DNA from: Aristolochia californica
Lineage: Eukaryota > Streptophyta > Magnoliopsida > Piperales > Aristolochiaceae
Direction of reading: 5' to 3'
Assembly (NCBI GenBank): GCA_029961685.1
Contig: JARWKL010000008.1
Location: 23,633,119 to 23,697,118 of the forward strand
Length of the DNA: 64,000 bases
The notes beneath the pieces are model-generated. The model saw nothing but the letters and a program-made list of their open reading frames with translations, did not search any database and was not told the DNA's origin. Positions within the stretch are counted from its first letter, which is position 1. The number at the start of each line of letters is the position of its first letter. The translations under genes were made by a program, and so were the position numbers. Below, piece by piece: positions 35,346 through 47,500 of the stretch.

Positions 35346-38300
35346 AACAAAACTTTTGTGTTCATTTGTGGTGTGTCAATAAATTTTATTTACTTACATT
35401 TGGTATTGTTTTAAATTTTTTCCATGCGTAAACTCTAAAATTTTCACTTCATTGTGATCTATTTGCCTTTTATCAAAATTTTTAACGAGATGAAGGGAAA
35501 GTGAAGCTCAAGTTTTGATTTAAGAAAACAAAAAATATCTAAAATGCAAATGCACAAATGTAGAAAGAGATAATTCAAAAAAGTGTCTGTAATTTTAGGG
35601 ATTGTACACTCTTTCTAGTTTTTATATGTTCCGTATTGCAATCGTCGGGAAAAGGGGGAGGTGGGGATCTTTTACTGAGTGTGGACTCCCAGTCCATAAA
35701 TCATTTCATACAAAACTATCACCCGTTACACAAGGTTAATCACTTTACAATCATCTATGATTGTTGGGTCAGCTTTTTGCAAATGGGCAAAATAATGGCT
35801 TGTTTGACTCGGGTAAATATCCCACCGCATACTCACTTGAGATTTTAATGAGTATTTGGTATTCACTTTAAAAGGTTTGGATCCATAGGTCATTTGCATC
35901 TTTAGCATGTTTCAAGCATGCATATCCATATTTAAAACATGTGTAGATTTAAATCTTTTTCTTATAAAATTCCATGATATTAGGGTTGGACTAGTGGAAT
36001 TTCCAAAACTTCGATATCAAAATTTTTGTGTCCATTTGTGGCGTTCTAATAAATTTTCTTTACTTACAGTTGTTATTGTTTTAAATTTTTTCCATGCATA
36101 AAGTCTAATATTTTCACTTCATTGTGATCTATTAGCCTTTTTATCAAAATTGTTTACTAGATGAAGGGAAAGTGAAAACACAAGTTTTGATTTTAGAAAA
36201 AAAACTATACATCTATAATGGAAATGCACAAATCGAGAGAGATAATTTCGACAAGTGTCTGTAATTTTCAGGGATTGAAAACTCTTTCTAGTTTTTATAT
36301 ATGGGTTTCGTAATCGTCGGGAAAAGGGGGAGGCAGGGGATTTTTAATTGAGTGTGGACTCCCAATCCATAAGTCATGTCTTAAAAAAATATATCCCGTT
36401 ACACATGATAAATCACTTTACAATCATCTATGATTGTTGGGTCAGCTTTTTGTAAATGGGCAAAATAATGGCTTGTTTGACTCGGGTAAATATCCCACCA
36501 CATGCTCATTTAAGAAATTTATGAGCATACGTTATTCTCTTTAAAGGCTATGGATCCATAGGTCATTTGCATCTTTAACATGTTTCAAGCATGCATATCC
36601 ATATTTAAAACATGTGTAGATTTAAATCTCTTTTTTATAAAATTCCAAGCTATTAGGTTTGAACTAGTGGAATTTCCCAAACTTGGATAAGAAATCTTTT
36701 GTGTTAATTTGTGGTGTGTGAATAAATTTTCTTTAATTACATATGTTATTGTTTTAAAGTTTTTCCATGCATAAATTCTATAATTTTCACCTCGTTGTGA
36801 TCTATTTGCCTTTTTATCAAAATTGATTACGAGATGAGGGGAAAGTTAAAACTCATGTTTTGATTTAAGAAAAAAGTATACATCTAAAATGGAAATGTAA
36901 AAATGTAGAGAGATATAATTCCAAAAAGTGTCTGTAATTTTTAGGGACTGTAGACGTTTTCTAGTTTTTATATATTGGGTTTTGCAATTGTCGGGAAAAG
37001 GGGGAGGCGAGGGATTTTTAACTAAGTGTTGACTCCCAATCCAAAAGTCATTTTTAAAAAATATATAGCCCATTACACATGATAAATCACTTTACAAACA
37101 TCTATGATTGTTGGGTCAGCTTTTTGTAAATGGGCAAAATAATGGGTTATTTGACTCGAGTAAATATCCCACCGCACGCTCAATTGAGAATTTAATGAGC
37201 CTTTGTTATTCTCTTTAAAAGGTTTGGATCCCTAGGTCATTTGCATATTTAACAGGTTTCAAGCATTCATATCCATATTTAAAACATGTGTAGATTTAAA
37301 TCTCTTTCTTATAAACTTCCGAGCTATTAGGGTTGAACTAGTGGAATTTTGGAAACTTGGATAACAAAACTTTTGTGTTCATTTGTGGTGTGTAAATAAG
37401 TTTTCTTTACTTACATTTGCTACTATTTTAATTTTTTTCTTGCATAAACTCTAAAATTTTCACTTCGTTGTGATCTATTTGCCTTTTTATCAAAATTTTT
37501 TACGAGATGATGGGAAAGTAAAAAATCATGTTTTGATTTAAGAAAAAATGGAATGCACAAAGGTAGAGAGAGATAATTCAAAAAAGTGTCTGTCATTTTT
37601 AGGGATTAAAACTCTTTTTTGTTTTTATATATTGGGTTTCACAATCGTCGGGAAAAGGGGGAGGCGGGGGATTTTTAAGTGAGTGTTGACTCCCAACCCA
37701 TAAGTCATTTCTTACAAAAATATTTCCCGTTACGCATGAAAAATCACTTTACAATCATCCATGATTGTTGGGTCAACTTTTTGTCAGTGGGAAAATTAAT
37801 AGCTCTTTTGACTCGGGAAAATATCCCACACACATGCTCATTTGAGAATTTAATGAGTATTTGTTATTTTATTTAAAAGTTTTGGATCCATAGGTCATTT
37901 ACTTCTTTAACATGTTTCAAGCACGCATATCAATATTTAAAATATGTGTAGATTTAAATCTCTTTCTTATAAAATTTCAAGCTATTAGGGTTGAACTAGT
38001 GGAATTTCCCAAACTTGGATAACAAAACTTTAGTGTTCATTTGTGGTGTGTGAATAATTTTTTTTACATACATTTGTTTTTTTTTTTAATTTTTTACATG
38101 TATAAACTCTAAAATTTTCACTTCGTTGTGATCTATTTGCCTTTTTATCAAAATTGTTTACGAGATGAAGGGAAAGTGAAGCTCAATTTTTGATTTCAAA
38201 AAAAAGTAAACATCTAAAGTGGAAATGAACAAATTTAGAGAGAGATAATTCCAAAAAGTATTTGTAATTTTTAGAGATTGTAAACTCTTTCTAGTTTTTA

Positions 38301-40650
38301 TATATTGGGTTTCACAATAGTCAGGAAATGGGGGAGGCGGTGGATTTTTAACTGAGTGTGGACTCCCATTCCATAAGTAATTTCTTACAAAAACATAGCC
38401 TGTTATGCATGGTAAATCACTTTACAATTATCTATGATTCTTGGGTGAGTGTTTTGGCAAATGGCCAAAAATATTGGCTTGTTGGACTTGGGTAAATATC
38501 CCAACGCACACTCACTTGAGAATTTAATGAACATTTTTAATTCTCTTTAAAAGGTTTGGATCCATAGGTCATTTGCATCTTTAACATGTTTCAAGCATGC
38601 ATATCCATATTTAAAACATGTGTAGATTTAAATCTCTTTCTTATAAAATTCCAAACTATTAGGGTTGCACTAGAGGAATTTCCCAAACTTGAATAACAAA
38701 ACTTTTGTGTTCATTTGTGGTGTGTGAATAAATTTTCTTTACTTAGATTTGTTATTTTTTAAATTTTTTCCATGGATAAACTCTAATATTTTCACTTCGT
38801 TGTGATCTATTTGCCTTTTTATCAAAAAAATTTAAGACATGATGGGAAAGTGAAAACTCACGTTTTGATTTAAGAAAAAGTATACATCTATAATGGAAAT
38901 GCACAAATGTAGAGAGAGATAATTCCAAAAAGTGTCTGTAATTTTTAGTGATTGTAAACTCTTTCCTATTTTTATGTATTGGGTATCACAATCGTCTAGA
39001 AAAGGGGGAGGCGGTGGATTTTTAACTGAGTGTTGACTCCCAATCCATAAGTCATTTCTTACAAAAATATAGCCAGTTAGGCATGAAAAATCACTTTACA
39101 ATCATCTATGATTGTTGGGTTAGCTTTTTGTATATGGCAAAATAATGGCTTGTTTGACTCAAGTAAATATCCCACCTCACGCTCACTTGAGAATTTAACG
39201 AGCATTTGTTATTCTCTTGAAAAAGTTTGGATCCATAGGTCCTTTGCATCTTTAACATGTTTCAAGCTTGCATATCCATATTTAAAACAAGTGTAGATTT
39301 AAATATCTTTCTTATAAAATTCCGAGCTATTAGAGTTGAACTACTGGAATTTCCCAAACTTGGATAACAAAACTTTTGTGTTCATTAGTGGTGTGTAAAT
39401 AAATTCTCTTTACTTACATTTGTTATTATTTAAAAAATTTTCATGCATAAACTCTAAAGTTTTCACTTTGTTGTGATCTATTTGCCTCTTTATGATAATT
39501 GTTTACGAGATAATGGGCAAGTCAAAACTCAAGTTTTGATTTATGAAAAAATGGAAATGCACAAATGTAGAGAGATAATTCAAAAAAGTGTTTATAATTT
39601 TTAGGGATTAAAACTCTTTCTTGTTTTTATATATTGGGTTTCACAATCGTCGGGAAAAGGGGGAGGTGGGGGATTTTTAAGTGAGTGTTGAATCCCAATC
39701 CATAAGTCATTTCTTACAAAAATATTGCCTATTACGCATGATAAATCACTTTACAATCATCCATGATTGTTGGGGTCAGCATTTTGTAAATGGGAAAAAT
39801 AATAGCTTGTTTGACGAGGGTAAATATCCCACACGCACGATCATTTCAGAATTTAATGAGCATTTGTTATTCTCTTTAAAAGTTTTGGATCCATAGGTCA
39901 TTTACTTTTTTAACATGTTTCAAGCATGAATATGAATATTTAAAACATATGTAGATTTAAATCTCTTTCTAATAAAATTCCAAGCTATTAGGGTTGAACT
40001 AGTGGAATTTCCAAAACTTGGATAACAAAACTTTAGTGTTCATTTGTGGTGTGTGAATAAATTTTCTTTACTTACATTTGTTATTTTTTAAAATTTTTAC
40101 CTTTTTATCAAAATTTGCCTTTTTATCAAAATTTTTTACTAGATGATGGGATAGTGAAAACTCAAGTTTTGATTTAAGAAAAAAGTTTACATCTAAAATG
40201 GAAATGCACAAATTTAGAGAGAGATAATTCCAAAAAGTGTCTGTAAATTTAATGGATTGTAAATTCTTTCTAGTTTTTATATATTGCGTTTCACAATCGT
40301 CAAAAAATGGGGGAGGCGGTGGATTTTTAGCTGAGTGTGGACTCCCATTCCATAAATAATTTCTTACAAAAATATAGCTTGTTATGAATGGTAAATCACT
40401 TTACAATCATCTATGATTGTTAGGTTAGCTTTTTGAAAATGGCCAAAATAATGGCTTGTTGGACACGGGTAAATATCCCACGGCCAACTCACTTGCGAAT
40501 TTAATGAACACTTTTTATTCTCTTTAAAAGGTTTGGATCCATAGGTCATTTACTTCTTTAACATGTTTCAAGCATGTATATCCATATTTAAAACATGTGT
40601 AGATTTAAATCTCTTTCTTATAAAATTCCAAGCTATTAGGGTTGAACTAG
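35311..40650 (+). repeat. Satellite subfamily B block with three-unit order (about 2.0 kb)
   Basis: Anchors: 35879, 36552, 37226, 37884, 38558, 39229, 39887, 40535. These eight monomers share changes absent from the rest of the window: GGATAACAAAAC for GGATATCAAAAC (most copies), TTTTTATCAAAATT for TTTTTATCTCTTTG, a shortened AAAAAGTGTCTGTAAT, TGAGTGTGGACTCCC or TGAGTGTTGACTCCC for TGAGTGAAACACTCCC, ATGATTGTTGGGTC, loss of ATTGACCG, GGGCAAAATAATGGC, about 25 extra bases (GAGCATTTGTTATTCTC type) just before the anchor, and GTAGATTTAAATCTC for GTAGGATCAATTAG. A trimer order is visible: TGAGTGTTGA with a GGGATTAAAACTC monomer near 37600-37680 and 39605-39690 (2.0 kb), and GGACTCCCATTCC near 38360 and 40340. 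Length is similar to family A because gains and losses nearly balance. Confidence 0.9.
40098..40138 (+). repeat. Short local duplication in a subfamily B monomer
   Basis: CCTTTTTATCAAAATTT occurs twice in immediate succession, and the usual CATAAACTCTAAAATTTTCACTT region (about 50 bp) before it is missing. The monomer 39887-40535 is correspondingly short (648 bp). This is consistent with a slippage or template-switch error. Confidence 0.75.
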
Positions 40651-42318
40651 TGGAATTTCTCGAACTTGGATATAAAAAATTTTGTGTTCATTTGTGGTGA
40701 GTGAATAAATTTTCTTTGCTTACATTTGTTGTTGTTTTAAATTTTTTGCATACATAAATGGTATAATTTTTGTTATGATCTGATCTATTTGCCTTTTTAT
40801 CTCTTTGTTTACGAGATAAGGGGAAAAGTTTTGATTTAAGAAAAAAGTATACATCTAAATTGGAAAAGCACAATTGTAGAAAGAGATAATTCCAAAAAAT
40901 GTTGTGTTTGTAATTTTTAGGTATTGTAAACTCTTTCTAGTTTTAATATTTTAGGTTTTGTAATCATCGGGAAAAGGGGGAAGCGTGGGGTTTTTAAGTG
41001 AGTCAAACATTCCCAATCCATAAGTCATTTCTCACAAAAATATAGCCCGTTATGCATGATTGACCAATAAATCACTTTAAAATCACCCGTGATTGTTAGG
41101 TCAGCGTTTTGTAAGTGGGCAAAAAATTGGCTTGTTTGACTAGGGTAAATATCCCACCGTACGTTCTCTAGAGAATTTAATTTGGTTTGGATCCATTGGT
41201 CATTTGTATCTTTAACATGTTTCAAGCATGCATATCCATATTTAAAACATGTGTAGGATCAATTAGAAAATCCTTTTCTTACAAAATTCAGTGCTATTAG
41301 GGTTCAACTAGTGAAATTTCCCAAACTTGGACATCAAAACTTTTGTGTTCATTTCTTGTATGTGAATAAATTTTTTTTACTTATATTTCTTGTTGTTTTA
41401 ATTTTTTGCATACTTAAACTCTAAAATTTTCATTTTTTTGTGATATATTTGCCTTTTTATCTTTTTGTTTACGAGATAAGGGGAAAAGTGAAAACTCAAG
41501 TTTTGATTTAAGAAAAAAGTATACATCTAAAATGGAAATGCACAAATGAAAAGAGAGATAATTCCAAAAAGAGTAGTGTTTGTAATTTTAAATTATTGTA
41601 AACTCTTTTTCAATTTTATATAATAGGTTTGACTATCGTCAGGAAAAGGGGTAGGCGTGGGATTTTTAACTGAGTAAAACACTCGAAATCCATTAGACAT
41701 TTCTCACCAAAATATAGCCCATTACGCATGATTGACCGATAAAGCACTTTACAATCAGCCATGATTGTTTGGTCTGCTTTTTGTAATGGGCAAAAAATTG
41801 GCTTGTTTTATTTGGGTAAATATCCCACCGTACGTTCTCTTGAGAATTTAATGCGGTTTGGATCCATAGGTCATTTGTATCTTTAACAAGTTTCAAGCAT
41901 GGATATCCATATTTAAAAATTTTTTAGGATCAATTAGAAAATCTCTTTCTTTTGAAATTCCAAGCTATTAGGGTATAACTAGAGAAATATCCCAAACTTG
42001 GATGTCAAAACTTTTGTGTTCATTTGACGTGTGTGAATAAATTTTCTTTACGTACATTTGTTGTTGTTTTAAATTTTTTGCATACATAAACTCTAAATTT
42101 TTTATTTTTTTTTTATCTATTTTCCTTTTTATCTCTTTGTTTACGAGATAAGGGGAAATGTGAAAGCTCAAGTTTTTATTTAAAAAAAATGAATACATCT
42201 AAAATGGAAATGCACAAATGTAGAGAGACATAATTCCAAAAAGTGTAGTGTCTGTAATTTTTTTGGATTTTAAACTATTTCTAGTTTTTGTATAATTGGT
42301 TTGGCAATCGTCGAAAAA

Positions 42319-42345
42319 AGGGGAGGATAAATTAGATGTAGCCTG
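42319..42345 (+). other. Filler sequence replacing the end of the G-rich block
   Basis: After AAAAAAGGGGAGG the expected CGGGGGATTTTTAACTGAG is replaced by ATAAATTAGATGTAGCCTGAG. About 15 bases have no match to the surrounding monomer position. This looks like untemplated or ectopically templated filler at a repaired break. Confidence 0.55.
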
Positions 42346-42639
42346 AGTGAAACACTCCCTTTCCATAAGTCATTTCGTATAAAAATATAGCCTATTACGC
42401 ATGATTGATCGATAAATGACTTTACAATCACCCATGATTGTTAGGTCAGCTTTTTGTAAATGGGCAAAAAATTGTCATGTTTGACTCCAGTAAATATCCC
42501 ACAACATGTTCACTTGAGAATTTAATGTGATTCTGATGCATAGGTCATTTGCATCTTTAACATGTTTCAAGCATGCATATCCACACTTAAAACTTGTGTA
42601 GGATAAATTAGAAAATCCCTTTCTTACCAAGCTATTAGG

Positions 42640-42665
42640 GTTGAACTAGTGAAAATCCATAAGTT
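42640..42665 (+). other. Deletion junction (about 376 bp lost)
   Basis: The GTTGAACTAGTG of one position joins directly to AAAATCCATAAGTTATTTC, which normally lies about 380 bp downstream. Anchors 42534 and 42828 are only 294 bp apart. A second small loss (about 10 bp) precedes it at TTCTTACCAAGCTATT. Confidence 0.85.
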
Positions 42666-44549
42666 ATTTCTTACAAACATATAGCCCGTTACACATGATT
42701 GGCTGATAAATTACTTTACAATCACTTGTGATTGCTAGGTCTGCTTTTTGTAAATGGGCAAAAAGATGGCTTGTTTGACTCGGGTAAATATCCCACCAGA
42801 TGTTTACTTGAGAATTTAATGCGGTTTGGATCCATAGGTCATTTGCATCTTTAACATGTTTTGATCATGTATATCCATATTTATAACATGTGTAGGATCA
42901 ATTAGAAAATCCCTTGCTTATATAATTTTAAGCTAGTAGGGTTGAACTAGAGGAATTTTCCAAACTTAGATATCAAAACTTTTGTGTTCAATGGTGGTGT
43001 ATGATTAAATTTTCTTTTCTTACATTAGTTGTTGTTTTCAATTTTTTGCACACATAAACTGTAAAATTTTCATTTTGTTGTGATCTTTTTGCCTTTTTAT
43101 CTCTTTGTTCAAGAGATAAGGGGAAAAGTTTTGATTTAAGTAAAAAGTATACAACTAAAATGGAAATGCACCAATGTAGTGAGAGATAATTCCAAAAAGT
43201 GTAGTGTCTGTAATTTTTAGGGATTGTAAACTCTTTCTACTTTTTATATATTAGGTTTTGCAATCATTGGGAAAAAGGGGACGCATGGGATTTTTCACTG
43301 AGTGAAACGTTCCCAACCCATAAGTCATTTCATACAAAAATGTAGCCCGTTATGCATGATTGACCGATAAATGAATTTACAATCTCCCATGATTGTTAGG
43401 TAAGCGTTTTGTAAATGGGCAAAAAATTGGCTTGTTTGACTCGGGAAAATACCCACCGCACGTTCAGTTGAGAATTTAATGCGTTTTGGATCCATAGGTC
43501 ATTTGCATCTTTAACATGTTTCAAGCATGCATATCCATATTTAAAACATGTGCAGGATCAATTAGAAAATCCCTTTCTTATAATTTCCAAGCTAATTAGG
43601 GTTGAATTAGTGGAATTTTCAAACTTGGATATCAAAACTAGTGGTTAATTTGTGGTGTGTAAATAAATTTTTTTTGTTTACATTTGTTTTTATTTTAAAT
43701 TTTTTGCACACATAAACTGTAAAATTTTCATTTTGTTGTGATCTATTTGCCTTTTTATCTCTTTGTTTACGAGATAAGGGGATGTTTTGTTTTAAGAAAA
43801 AAGAATACATCTTTTGAAATGCACAAATATAGAGAGGGATAATTCCAAAAAGTGTAGTGTCTGTAATTTTTAGGGATTGTAAAATCTTTCTAGTTTTAAT
43901 ATATTAGGTTTTGCAATTGTCCCGAAAAGGGGGAAGCGAGGCATATTTAACTGAGTGAAATACTCCCAATCCTTAAGCCATTTCTTACAAAAATATAGCC
44001 CATTACACATGATTGACCGATAAATCACTTTACAATCACCCATGATTGTGAGGTTACCTTTTTTTAAATGGACAAAAAATTGGCTTTTTTGACTTTGGCA
44101 AATATCCTGCTGCACTTTCTTTTGAGAATTTAATGTAGTTTGGATCCAGAGGTCATTTGCATCTTTAACATGTATCAAGCATGCATATCCATATTTCAAA
44201 CTTGTGTTGGATCAATTAGAAAATCGTTTTCTTATAAAATTCCAAGCTATTAGGGTTGAACTAGTGGAATTTTCCAAACTTGGATATCAAAACTTTTGTG
44301 TTCATTTGTGGTGTGTGAATAAATTTTCTTTACTTACATTTGTTCTTTTTTTATATTTTTTGCACACATTAACTCTAAAATTTTCATTTTGTTGTGATCT
44401 ATTTGCCTTTTTATCTCCTGGTTTACGAGATAAGGGAAAAAGTGAAAACTCAAGTTTTGATTTAAGAAAAAAGTATACATCTAAAATGGAATTGTACAAA
44501 TGTAGAGAGAGATAATTCCACAAAGTGTCTGTAATTTTTTGGCATTGTA

Positions 44550-44575
44550 AACTCTTTCTAGATTTTTAGTTGAGC
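44550..44575 (+). other. Deletion junction removing the G-rich block (about 60 bp)
   Basis: AACTCTTTCTAG joins directly to ATTTTTAGTTGAGCGAAAC. The TATATTAGGTTTTGCAATCG segment and the whole G-rich block are missing from this one monomer, giving an anchor spacing of 609 bp. Confidence 0.8.
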
Positions 44576-47500
44576 GAAACACTTCCAATCCATAACTCAT
44601 TTCTTACAAAAATATAGCCCATTACGCATGATTGACCAATCAATCACTTTACAATCAACCGTGATTGTTAGTTTCACTTTTTTTAAATGGGCAAAAAAAT
44701 GGCTTGTTTGACACGGGTAAATATCCCACCGCACGTTCACTAGAGAATTTAATGTGGTTTGGATCTATAGGTCATTTGCATCTTTAAAATGTTTTAAGCA
44801 TGCAGATCCATATTTAAAACATGTGTATGATCAATTAGAAACTCCCTTTCCTATAAAATTCCAAGCAATTAGGGTTCAACTAGTGGAATTTCCCAAACTT
44901 GGATATCAAAACTTTTGTGTTTGTTTGTGGTGTGCGAATAAATTTTCTTTACATACATTTGTTGTAGTTTTAAATTTTTGTCATACATAAACTCTAAAAT
45001 TTTCATGTTGTCCTGATTTATTTGCCTTTTCTTTCTATGTTTATGAGATAAGGGGAAAAGTGAAAAATAAAATTTTGATTTAAGAAAAATGCATACATCT
45101 AAAATAGAAATGCACAAATGTAGAGAGTGATAATTCCAAAAAGTGTCTATAATTTTTTGAGAGTGTAAAATCTTTCTAGTTTTTATATACTTGGTTTTGC
45201 AAATGTCGAGAAAAGGGGGAAGGTGGGGATTTTTAACTGAGTCAAACATTCCCAATCCTTAAGTCATTTCTTACAAAAATATAGCCCGTTATGCATGATT
45301 GAACGATAAATCACTTTACAATCACCTGTCATTTTTAGGTGAAATTTTTGTAAATGGGCCCAAAAATGGCTTGTTTGACTCGGGTAAATATTCCATCGCA
45401 CGTTCACTTGAAAATTTAATACGGTTTTGATCTATAGATTATTTTCATCTCAAACATGTTTCAAGCATGCATATCCATATTTTAACCTTTTGTACGATCA
45501 ATTAGAAAATCCCTTTCATATAAAATTCCAAGCTATTAGGGTTGAACTAGAGGAATTTCCGAAACTTGGATATCAAAACTTTTGTGTTCATTAGTGGTGT
45601 GTGAATAAATTTTCTTTACTTACATTAGTTGTTGTTTTAAATTTTTTGCATGCATAAAAAAATAAAATTTTCATTTCGTTGTGATCTATTTGCCATTTTA
45701 TCTCTTTGTTCACGAGATATGGGGAAAAGTTTTGATTTAAGAAAAAAGTATACTACTGAAATGGAAATGCACATATGTGGAGAGAAATAATTCCAAAAAG
45801 TGTAGTGTTTGTAATTTTTAGGGATTTTAAACTCTTTCTAGTTTTAATATATTAGGTTTTGCAATCTTCAAGAAAAGGGGGAAGCGGGGATTGTAAATTG
45901 AGTGAAAAAATCCCAATCCATAAGTCATTTCTTACAAAAATATAGCCCGTTACGTATGATTGACCGATAAATCACTTTATAATCACCCATGATTGTTAGG
46001 TAAACTTTTTGTAAATGGGCAAAAAATTGGCTTGTTTGACTTGGGTAAATATCCTCACGCACGTTCACTTGAGAATTTCATACATTTTTTATCCATTAGT
46101 CATTTTCATCTCGAACATGTTTCAAGCATGCATATCCATATTTAAATCATGTGTAGGATCAAATAGAAAATCCCTTTCATATAAAATTCGAAGCTATAAG
46201 GGTTGAACTAGAGGAATTTCAAAAACTTGGATATCAAAACTTTTGTGTTCATTTGTGGTGTGTGAATAAATTTTCTTTACTTACATTTGTTATTTTTTTA
46301 AATTTTTTGCATACATAAACTCTTAAATTTTCATTTTGTTGTGATCTATATTCCCTTTTATCTCTTTGTTTACGAGATAAGGGGAAAAGTGAAAACTCAA
46401 GGTTTGATTTAATAAAAATGAATACTTCTAAAATGGAAATTCACAAATGTAGAAAGAGATAATTCCAAAAAGTGTAGTGTCTATAATTTTTAGGGATTGT
46501 AAACTCTTTCTAGTTTTTAAATATTAGTTTTTGCAATCGTTGGGAAATGGGGGTGGCGAGGATTTTTAACTGAGTGAAACACTCTGAATCCATAAGTCAT
46601 TTATTACAAAAATACAGCCCGTTACGCATGATTGGGTAATAAATTACTTTATAATCACCTGTGATTGCTAGGTCAGCATTTTGTCAATGGGCAAAAAATT
46701 GGCTTGTTTGACTCTGGTAAATATCCCACCGCATGTTCACTTGAGAATTTAATGCGGTTTGGATCCAAAGGTCATTTGAATCTTTAACATGTTCCGAGCA
46801 TGCATATCCATATTTATAACATGTGTAGGATCAATTAGAAAATCCCTTTCTTATAAAATTCCAAGCTATTAGGGTTTAACTAGAGGAATTTCCCAAACTT
46901 AGATATCAAAACTTTTGTGTTCATTCGTGGTGTGTGAATAAATTTTATTTACTTACATTAGTTGTTGTTTTAAATGTTTTTGCATATATAAACTGTAAAA
47001 TTTTCATTTTGTGGTGATCTATTTGCCTTTTTATCTCTTTGTTCGAGAGATAAGGGGAATGTTTTTAATTAAAAAAAAGTAAACAACTAAAATTGAAATT
47101 CACAAATGTAGTGAGAGAAAACTCGACAAAAGTGTAGTGTCTGTAACTTTTAGGGATTGTAAACTCTTTCTAGTTTTAATATATTAGGTTTTGCTATCAT
47201 CGGGAAAAGGGGGAAGCGGGGGATTGTTAACTAAATGAAACACTCCCAATCCTTAAGGTCATTTCTTCCCAAAATATAGCCCGTTATGCATGATTGACCG
47301 ATAAATCACTTTACAATCACCCGTGATTGTTAGGTCAGCTATTTGTAGATGGGTAAAAAATTGGTTTTTTTTTATTCGGGTAAATATCCCACCGCACATT
47401 CACTTGAGAATTTAATGCGGTTTGGATCCATAGGTCATTTGCATCTATAACATGTTTCAAGCATTCATATCCATATTTAAACCATGTGTAGGGTCAATTA

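Noticed and set aside
35640..35848. 70-codon plus-strand frame in the first B monomer
   Set aside because: It spans the G-rich block and ordinary satellite segments, and equivalent frames in neighbouring B units are closed or altered.
44869..45255. 128-codon minus-strand frame, the longest satellite frame
   Set aside because: It is made of the usual monomer segments, slightly longer only because local indels removed stops. No domain is visible.
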